Assembly: GCA_964496575.1 (NCBI GenBank)
Contig: CAZCAC010000057.1
Coordinates: 1 to 51,237 of the forward strand
DNA length: 51,237 bases
DNA from: CAZCAC01 sp964496575
Lineage (GTDB): Bacteria > Planctomycetota > UBA1135 > GCA-002686595
Direction of reading: 5' to 3'
Under the pieces are notes generated by a model. That model saw only the letters and a program-made list of their open reading frames with translations, was not told the DNA's origin and searched no databases. The translations under genes were made by a program, and so were the position numbers. Below are positions 42,015 through 51,237 of the stretch, piece after piece (the stretch's first letter is position 1; every line of letters starts with the position of its first letter).

Positions 42015-43631
<1,617 letters not shown>

Positions 43632-43663
43632 GTGCCCTCCGTTCCCTCCGTGTCCCCGCCGAC

Positions 43664-45445
<1,782 letters not shown>

Positions 45446-45634
45446 GGGGGATCGGCGATGGAACGCGTTGAGAGGGGGAAGGAGGGAACGGCGCTATGAT
45501 GACGCCGACCTTTCGAGCGTTCAAACCGACGAGCTCGGGCCGCGTGGTCCTGCTGAGACCACCAGGCGCCGCGGATCACTCGCGCCGCCCACGTGTGTTC
45601 GGTGTGTGTTCGGTGTGCGGCCGGGCGCCGACCG

Positions 45635-46933
45635 TCACGGCGCAAAGGTGATCGACAATCCGCTGCTCGTGTTGAAGCCCGCCGGACCACCCAGCGGATC
45701 GCGTAGCCAGTATTGAAAGTGCCACGTCGAACCCGCCGTGATCTGACCCGCGCCCGCGGAGACCGGGGGCGCGCCGAAGTCGATGGCGTAGGTCGCGAAA
45801 CCGTCCCCGTCCGACAGGGCCGGCGGCGGCAGCCGGTAGAGTGGCGCGGAGAGGCAGAGGTTGCCCTCTCCGAAGGGCGCGTTCGGCTTCGTCCCCGCGG
45901 AGTAGAACGCCAGCCCGAACTGGTTCGCGATAGTCTCCACCACGAGCAGCTCGAGGTCACCGTTCGCGACGGAGTTGGTGCCGCGCGGCGTGAGGATCGA
46001 TCCGAAGGTCTCCGAGTTGGAGTTCACCTCGCAGAACCACTCGGTCAGTCCACCGCTCAACCCGGTCACCTCGTCGACGTAGCGCATCACCGCGCGCAGC
46101 GTCTGATGGGTCGCCTTCTCCGCCTTGATCAGGCCGACGGTCGCCCCGACGTGCACGTGTCCACCCGCCACACACCAGGCGGGATCGGCGGGGTCGGCGT
46201 GCAGCGCCTGGTACCAGACGCCGTGGTAGGCGATGAACTCGGAGAGGAACCCACCGCCGTTCGCGTTGATGTCGATCCAGGCACTGAGCCCCGGAATGCT
46301 CGCCACGTCCACCGCGTCGACGATGGTGTGCACGGGAAGCGTCGAGTTCCGCACGCCATTCGTCGGATAGGAGCCATCGGGCGGAGCCGGCGTCGGCTGG
46401 AAGGGAGCCGTGTAGTCGTCGATCCACTGGAGCAGGTTGCGGTTGTTCCACTCCAGCTCCCAGTCCTGACTGATGCTGCCGCGACTGAAGGTGATCACCG
46501 CGATCGGCTGTATCGAGTCGGCGATCGGCCAGAAGTCGTTCGAGGTGTCCTGGTAGTCCACCTCGAGGTCGCCCACCCCCTGCCCGAGACCGTGCGGGAA
46601 CTCGGGGAAGAAGGCGTGGACGTCGTAACCCCGCCCCTCCCAGTTGGAGCCGATCCAGCCGTCGGGGTTCTGCACTGGATCGGTGCTGAAGCGCCGGATC
46701 ATGTTGTTGGTCGGCGGCCAGTAGCCGGTCAGCAGGATCGTGGGTCGCTCCCCGCGCGAGACCCGCTCGCCGCGGGCGCCGAGCCCGATCCCCACCGGGT
46801 AGAGGTTGTCCTGGGGGGTGGGCAGGCGCTTCACCCGCTGTCCGCTCGCGCCTCGCTGGGCGTCGGCGTCGGGCGCGAGAGCGAGCAGGAAAAAGGCGGC
46901 GCAGACGCCGAAGGAGAGATGCCGTTGGTTCAT
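45635..46933 (-). CDS. secreted protein with peptidase-C15-like segment and C-terminal module
   Basis: The 432-residue protein begins with a signal peptide (to about residue 25). Residues about 64-270 have a pattern like pyroglutamyl peptidase: TILLTGYWPP at the start, NANGGGFLSEFIAYHGVWY where that family has its catalytic Cys, and AGGHVHVG where it has its catalytic His. The Cys position is Ser231 here, so activity is doubtful or different. The last about 110 residues (LCLSAPLYRLPP to SSGLSITF) resemble the beta domain found at the end of three other exported proteins in the window, but without the Cys-rich linker. No firm function is assigned. Confidence 0.6.
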   Translation of the reverse strand: MNQRHLSFGVCAAFFLLALAPDADAQRGASGQRVKRLPTPQDNLYPVGIGLGARGERVSRGERPTILLTGYWPPTNNMIRRFSTDPVQNPDGWIGSNWEGRGYDVHAFFPEFPHGLGQGVGDLEVDYQDTSNDFWPIADSIQPIAVITFSRGSISQDWELEWNNRNLLQWIDDYTAPFQPTPAPPDGSYPTNGVRNSTLPVHTIVDAVDVASIPGLSAWIDINANGGGFLSEFIAYHGVWYQALHADPADPAWCVAGGHVHVGATVGLIKAEKATHQTLRAVMRYVDEVTGLSGGLTEWFCEVNSNSETFGSILTPRGTNSVANGDLELLVVETIANQFGLAFYSAGTKPNAPFGEGNLCLSAPLYRLPPPALSDGDGFATYAIDFGAPPVSAGAGQITAGSTWHFQYWLRDPLGGPAGFNTSSGLSITFAP

Positions 46934-47016
46934 CGTCGATTCGAAGGTAGGGATAGGAACCCGAGCCTAGCACGAGCTCGGCGAACTCGATAGCGACGCA
47001 CCGGCCCGACGTCACC

Positions 47017-47038
47017 GTCCGTTCGAATCCGAACGGAC
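47017..47038. promoter_or_regulatory. palindromic candidate operator in divergent promoter region
   Basis: GTCCGTTCG-AATC-CGAACGGAC is a perfect nine-pair inverted repeat in the 199-base gap between the divergent C15-like and URO-D-like genes. It could be a dimer-binding operator. It differs from the Gram-positive SOS box, which has the half-sites in the opposite order. Confidence 0.5.
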
Positions 47039-47132
47039 AGCGTTCCGCCTCGAACTGGAGACCCGGTCGTCGGATTCACTGCCCCGGCGCGCGGGATCAC
47101 TCCCCCCTCCTGGTATCATCCCGCCCGATCCC

Positions 47133-47504
47133 ATGGAGAGTCGGGGCCACGAGAAACGGGCGGTCGTCCGCCAGGTGCTGGAAGGCGAGAAGCCGCCGTA
47201 CGTGCCGTGGTCGATGGGTTTCACTTGCTTCAATCCCCTCCAGCCCGAGGTGATGGACGTCTGGACCCTGCTGCCGCGGTACCGAGGCAGGCTCGCGTTC
47301 CGCGGCGGGCTGTCGACGCAGCGGACTCTGCCCCACGGGACGCCGGACGAGGTGCGCGACGAGACACGCCGCTTGCTGGAGCTCGGCCGCGAGGGCGGCT
47401 ACGTCTTCGCGCCCGCGCACGCCGTCGGGGGAGACGTACCGCTGGAGAACATCCTGGCCGCCATCGAGGTGGTCCAGGCTCAGGAATCGGGAGTGCGCGC
47501 ATGA
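47133..47504 (+). CDS. internally deleted URO-D family (methyltransferase-like) protein
   Basis: Only 123 residues remain. The first 30 (KRAVVRQVLEGEKPPYVPWSMGFT) match the start of uroporphyrinogen decarboxylase-family proteins. The rest (FNPLQPEVMDVW, LAFRGGLSTQRTLPHGTPDEV, GGYVFAPAHAVGGDVPLENIL) matches their last third, joined in frame. About 200-250 middle residues of a normally 340-370-residue protein are absent, including most of the barrel. This is either a real in-frame deletion (a decayed gene) or an assembly collapse. It is followed by a 25-codon frame and the symporter gene through two ATGA overlaps. Confidence 0.7.
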   Translation: MESRGHEKRAVVRQVLEGEKPPYVPWSMGFTCFNPLQPEVMDVWTLLPRYRGRLAFRGGLSTQRTLPHGTPDEVRDETRRLLELGREGGYVFAPAHAVGGDVPLENILAAIEVVQAQESGVRA

Positions 47505-47578
47505 TCCGCGCGCGCTCGGCATCGAAGGACTCGACCCCGCCCGATCGGCGCGGGTCCGACGCAGAGGAGATCGAATGA
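47501..47578 (+). CDS. possible 25-codon linking ORF
   Basis: An ATG overlaps the URO-D-like stop (ATGA), and the frame of 25 codons ends in a TGA that itself overlaps the symporter ATG. The peptide (MIRARSASKDSTPPDRRGSD...) is hydrophilic and unlike known proteins. It may only carry translating ribosomes to the symporter start. Confidence 0.2.
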   Translation: MIRARSASKDSTPPDRRGSDAEEIE

Positions 47579-49491
47579 TCCTGACCACTCTCGACATCAT
47601 CGTCTTCCTGGTCTTCGTCGCCGGCGTGGTGACGATCGGCTTGATGAAGAGCCGGCGCGCCGGAACCAGCGAGGACTACTTCCTCGCCGGGCGCGGGTTG
47701 ACCTGGTGGTTGATCGGGTTCTCCCTTATCGCCGCGAACATCTCGGCGGAGCAGTTCGTCGGCATGTCCGGTCAGGCGGCCAAGGACTCGATCGGCCTGG
47801 CGGTGGCCAGCTACGAGTGGTGCGCTGCGATCACGCTGGTGGTCGTGGCGTTTTTTTTTTTTAATTATTTGGTGAGCAGCGTGATCTACACCATCCCGGA
47901 GTACCTGGAGTACCGCTTCAGCCACCACGCGCGAAGCATGATGTCGCTGTTCATGGTGGTGATCTACGTCGGGGTAACCATCGCGACGGTGATCTACCTG
48001 GGGGCGAAGGCGCTGAACCCGCTCTTCTCGGAGCCGCTGCTCGGCGTGCCGATGAACATCACCACGCTGTCGTGGATCATCGGCATCCTCGCCGCGGTGT
48101 ACGTCGCGGCGGGGGGCCTTAAGGCGTGCGCCTGGGCGGACCTGATCCAGGGCTCGGCGCTGATCGTGGGGGGCGCGGTCATCGCCGTCTACTCGCTGCT
48201 GGTGCTCGACGACCCGACCGCCTTCGAGGGCACCAACCCCGGCTCGGTCGCCGCCTCGCTGGGACTTCCCGAGGGAGCCTCGCTGACCGACAAGCTCGGC
48301 GCGCTCAAGGAGGCGAAGATGCACATGGTGTTGCCGGCGGAGAGCACCTTCCTCCCCTGGACGGCGCTCCTGCTCGGCATCTGGATCCCGAACTTCTACT
48401 ACTGGGGGCTGAACCAGTACATCATGCAGCGCACGCTCGGCGCGAGCGCGCTGTCCGAGGGGCAGAAGGGCGTGGTCTTCGCGGCCTTCCTCAAGCTGAT
48501 CATCCCCTTCATCGTCTGCGTCCCCGGGATCATCGCCTTCACCGTCTACAGCGACGCGATGGCGGAGAGCGCCAGAACGGAGGACCTGTTGAACGCCCGA
48601 GTGCTGGCGAAGTGGGAGGAGGCGAAGGCCGACCCCGCGAAGGGCTCCGAGCTGCTCTTCGCCTTCGACGGTGACTTCGCGGAGCTGCAGCCGGGGCTCG
48701 CCGATGAGATGTTCAAGGCCAACAGCCGGGTGACCGGCATTTCCGTCGCTCTCGAGGGAGACCTGGTGGCGGCGAACGGAAAGCTGCTGCAGCAGGTCAA
48801 GGATGGCGCGGATGGACGCGAGGACTGGATCCAGCAGGAGTTGGTCGGCTACGACTACGACGGCGCGTTCCCCCTGCTGATCAAGTACCTGACCCCGAAG
48901 GGGATCCGCGGCTTCGTGCTGGCCGCGCTGATGGGGGCGGTGATCAGCTCGCTCGCCTCGATGCTCAACGCGGCGTCGACGATCCTGACGATGGACATCT
49001 ACCGCGAGTGGATCAACAAGAACGCTTCGCAGGAGAGGTTGGTCTGGTTCGGCCGCACCTGCGTGCCGATCTTCGTCATCATCGGCTGCCTGATCGCCCC
49101 GCAGCTCGCCAACCCGAGGTTCCAGGGGGCCTTCGCCTACATCCAGGAGTTCCAGGGCTTCATCTCGCCGGGGGTTCTGACCGTCTTCCTCTTCGGTCTG
49201 TTCATCAAGCGCTCGCCGCGGGTGTGCGGCTGGCTGGGGCTGCTACTCTCCCCGGTGATCTACGGCGTGCTCTACGTCTTCTGGAACGACATGGCCTTCC
49301 TCAATCGGATGGCGATCACGGTCGGCGGGATCAGCCTGGTGCTGGCGATCGTGACCGTTCTGAAGCCACTGCCCGAGCCGGTCGTGCTGCCGGTGCAGGG
49401 CAAGATCTCGCTCCAGGAGTCGAGAGGGGCGAAGAACCTCGGCTGGTTGGCGATCCTGCTGACGATCGTGCTGTACGTGATCTTCTGGTAG
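47575..49491 (+). CDS. sodium/solute symporter (SSS family)
   Basis: The 638-residue product follows a GGAG site. SSS signatures are GTSEDYFLAGRGLTWWLIGFSLIAANISAEQFVGMSGQA, VAAGGLKACAWADLIQGSAL, YWGLNQYIMQRTLGA and VISSLASMLNAASTILTMDIY. A long soluble insertion (about residues 325-430) separates helices and is larger than in the other symporter of the window. At 47851-47862 a run of 12 T encodes four Phe inside a helix, followed by AT-rich codons, which is foreign to the GC-rich codon use and may be a sequence error, although length and reading frame are kept. Substrate unknown. Confidence 0.9.
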   Translation: MILTTLDIIVFLVFVAGVVTIGLMKSRRAGTSEDYFLAGRGLTWWLIGFSLIAANISAEQFVGMSGQAAKDSIGLAVASYEWCAAITLVVVAFFFFNYLVSSVIYTIPEYLEYRFSHHARSMMSLFMVVIYVGVTIATVIYLGAKALNPLFSEPLLGVPMNITTLSWIIGILAAVYVAAGGLKACAWADLIQGSALIVGGAVIAVYSLLVLDDPTAFEGTNPGSVAASLGLPEGASLTDKLGALKEAKMHMVLPAESTFLPWTALLLGIWIPNFYYWGLNQYIMQRTLGASALSEGQKGVVFAAFLKLIIPFIVCVPGIIAFTVYSDAMAESARTEDLLNARVLAKWEEAKADPAKGSELLFAFDGDFAELQPGLADEMFKANSRVTGISVALEGDLVAANGKLLQQVKDGADGREDWIQQELVGYDYDGAFPLLIKYLTPKGIRGFVLAALMGAVISSLASMLNAASTILTMDIYREWINKNASQERLVWFGRTCVPIFVIIGCLIAPQLANPRFQGAFAYIQEFQGFISPGVLTVFLFGLFIKRSPRVCGWLGLLLSPVIYGVLYVFWNDMAFLNRMAITVGGISLVLAIVTVLKPLPEPVVLPVQGKISLQESRGAKNLGWLAILLTIVLYVIFW

Positions 49492-49871
49492 GGGGTGCGG
49501 GTACTGGGGAATCCAGATAAACCACAGAGGCTCCGTGTCTCTGTGCCTCTGTACTACTGACCATCAGATTCTTCGCAAGCCGCGAAGATCTCAGGCGCCT
49601 GTACGTGCTTTCTGGAGCTGACCTGAGGACAGCTTGCGGGCTCCGGTGACAGTGACCGCGAGGCGATGTCCTCGGACGGTGAGGTGGTGGCGGTATGGCC
49701 ACGACCGTCGTCTTGACGCGGAGGAGGCGGAGGACGCGGTGTGGTTTTCTGGATTCCCCGGCACCCGTCCCGCCGATAAGCCCCGCTTTCCGTCACCATC
49801 ACCAGGAGTAGAGGAACCCACCGGGAGGAGCGCGTAGACTCCGACGCGGCCGCAACCCGCATTCCCACCTC
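49492..49871. other. gene-poor interval
   Basis: About 380 bases without a credible gene on either strand. It holds an 8-pair inverted repeat (ACAGAGGC at 49524-49531, GCCTCTGT at 49545-49552) shortly after the symporter stop, which may act as a weak terminator though no T tract follows. I see nothing else that I can support. Confidence 0.6.
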
Positions 49872-50934
49872 GTGCCCGAGACCCCTTCGACTGGCCCCTG
49901 GCTCACCTTCGCCCTGGTGTGTTTCCTCGCCGTTCCCGGCGCCGAGGAGGAGATCGCTCCGCAGCCGCTGGAGGGCGCGGTGCGGTGGACGTTGCACCTG
50001 CACGGGGATCTCGCTCGCCCGGGGGGGGGATGACTGGAGCGGTCTCGAATCCCTCCTCGGACGCTCCGGCCCGATCACGGGCGTGCGCTTCTTCTGGGAT
50101 CGGAAGATCAACTGCGTCGATCAGCTCGTGCCCGGGAAGGGTGGTGAGCCCGGTGAACGGCGGCGGACCTTCGAGGAGCTCGCGGGCGAGGTCTCCTTCT
50201 CGGCGAACTCGGAGGGCGAGCTCCTGCACGAGCGCAAGGTCCTCACCAGCGATCTGGAGGGCCGCACCGTCTCCTTCCGCCCTTCCGGATCGGACGAGGA
50301 TCCGGCCGAACCGGACGCGGATCCGGTGGTCGCCTTCGCCGACGGCGAGCCGGGTGAGAAGTGGCTCCTCGGCGACCTCTGGCCCGACCCCGAGCCGCTC
50401 GCCTTGCTCCCGAAGAAGCGCGTGCAGCTCGGCGAGCGCTGGCGGGTGGATCCCGAGGCGTTCGTGCACACGCTGTTGCCCGGCGGCGATGCGCGAGTTC
50501 GCGAGGTCGACCTCGGGGGGATCGACGAGATCCTGCTCACCTGCGCCGTCTTCGGCGATCTCGGCCGCGACGCCGCCTTCCTGGACGGCGACTTCGAGGG
50601 GACGGTCTGGGCCTGCTGGAGTGGGGAGGCCTACCGCGACGACGAGCGGCTCGCGATGATCGAGCTCGAGATCACCGTCGATCGCTCGGGCGAGCTGGGC
50701 AGCCCCCTCGGTCGCATCGCCGCGCCCGCGTGGGGCTGGAGACGCGGTGTCTTCGGCGAGAAGATCGAGGTCGATTGCCGGTTGCACGGCAAGGGCCTCC
50801 TCTACTGGAACGTCGAACGGGGCCGCCTCGATTCTCTCGAGCTCCGTCTGCGAACCAGGACCTCGGTCGACCTGGGCCTGGACCTCGAGGGGTACCTCGA
50901 TCTCGACCTCAGCCTCGAGGAGCTGGACGAGTAG
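49872..50934 (+). CDS. exported hypothetical protein, frameshifted at a G9 run
   Basis: Starting at GTG 49872 (no ATG is available after an in-frame stop at 49809), the frame encodes a signal peptide (GPWLTFALVCFLAVPGAE) and runs to TGA at 50030, just after nine Gs (50021-50029). Removing one G continues without stop into the frame ending at 50934 (PGGDDWSGLESLLGRSGPITG, then VRFFWDRK), giving about 353 residues. The remaining part is acidic and beta-rich (WLLGDLWPDPEP, LDLEGYLDLDLSLEELDE) with no family I recognise. The break is most likely a homopolymer error, but a phase-variable switch is possible. Confidence 0.6.
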
Positions 50935-51237
50935 GCTCTGGCCGTTCGCCCGGAGGACGCGGATCGAGCCTCCCGGCGCAAGGGGTATTCTCCGGAAAAA
51001 TCCCCGCGATTCAGGCCGATCGGTGGGAATGAAGGGCGCGACAAGCACCGTATCGACGGATCTCCGAGGGGGGGTGGTTCGTCCAAGTACTGTTCTGTAC
51101 CCCTTCGTCGGGTGCCGGTGTCGATCCCACCGCCCCGACGACCGCCCCCCGACCCCAACGAGAAGAGCGACTATGTGGAAGACCCCCATTGCAGGGCTCC
51201 TGACACATGCGCCCCGATTCATGCAACCATCCGCTCA
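50935..51237. other. gene-poor end of window
   Basis: About 300 bases with no supported gene. An ATG at 51173 on the plus strand opens 21 codons to the window edge (MWKTPIAGLL...), which could be the start of an exported protein but is too short to judge. Confidence 0.4.

Noticed and set aside
45591..45625. Tandem GTGTGTTCG repeats as a CRISPR or iteron
   Set aside because: There are only two full copies of about ten bases and no spacers or neighbouring cas or rep genes.
49903..51222. 439-codon minus-strand frame
   Set aside because: It is antisense to the exported hypothetical gene and has only low-complexity shadow composition.

Overview
The window is very GC-rich DNA with densely packed genes and third codon positions that are almost all G or C. 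The content points to a marine- or soil-type Planctomycetota bacterium, probably a lineage near Saltatorellus/Poly-type planctomycetes. It has several secreted sulfatases, Tat- and Sec-exported enzymes, FG-GAP repeat proteins, and a recurrent C-terminal module (Cys-rich linker plus beta-rich domain) on unrelated exported enzymes. The taxonomic assignment is inference from gene style, not from a marker gene.

Layout. 1-4.2 kb: an operon of a PDZ lipoprotein and two related FG-GAP repeat exported proteins. 4.2-10.7 kb: exported endonuclease I, prolyl oligopeptidase lipoprotein and an alpha-L-rhamnosidase (GH78) lipoprotein. 10.8-13.9 kb: a catabolic group in which a DUF1338/HglS-like 2-oxoadipate dioxygenase overlaps an FAD-linked D-2-hydroxyacid dehydrogenase, followed by a VOC protein. 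14-17.8 kb: Tat-exported FAD oxidoreductase, Bax-inhibitor-1 membrane protein and a blue-copper protein. 18-37.2 kb: an L-arabinan utilisation locus. Its seven-gene minus-strand operon reads lacI-type regulator, araB, araD, a FucI-like isomerase in place of AraA, GH127, GH51 and a giant sulfatase/PhoD-like phosphatase fusion. Divergent plus-strand genes encode an L-type lectin and a GH127/GH146 enzyme, with a further sulfatase beyond. A perfect 18-bp palindrome lies in the spacer of a candidate promoter of the operon. 37.3-43.6 kb: a YjbQ protein, then a complete RNA-repair locus: rtcR diverging from rsr (TROVE/Ro60), two Y RNAs, rtcB and rtcA, with a good sigma-54 promoter upstream of rsr. 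One Y RNA contains a tRNA mimic with the halves in permuted order. 43.7-51.2 kb: two sodium/solute symporters, a secreted protein with a C15-peptidase-like segment, an internally deleted URO-D-like gene and an exported protein interrupted at a G9 run.

How it works together. The ara locus can plausibly capture, desulfate and hydrolyse arabinose-rich polymer outside the cytoplasm. It would then convert L-arabinose through ribulose and ribulose-5-phosphate to xylulose-5-phosphate, under LacI-type control. The rtc locus is built as in enterobacteria: CARF-domain RtcR with sigma-54 would switch on Ro60, Y RNAs and the RtcB/RtcA end-healing enzymes after RNA damage.

Sequence quality caution: the window has a 10-N scaffold gap flanked by poly-C junk, a T12 tract, a G9 frameshift, an in-frame amber codon in rsr and an internally deleted gene. 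Some of these are probably assembly errors and are flagged one by one.
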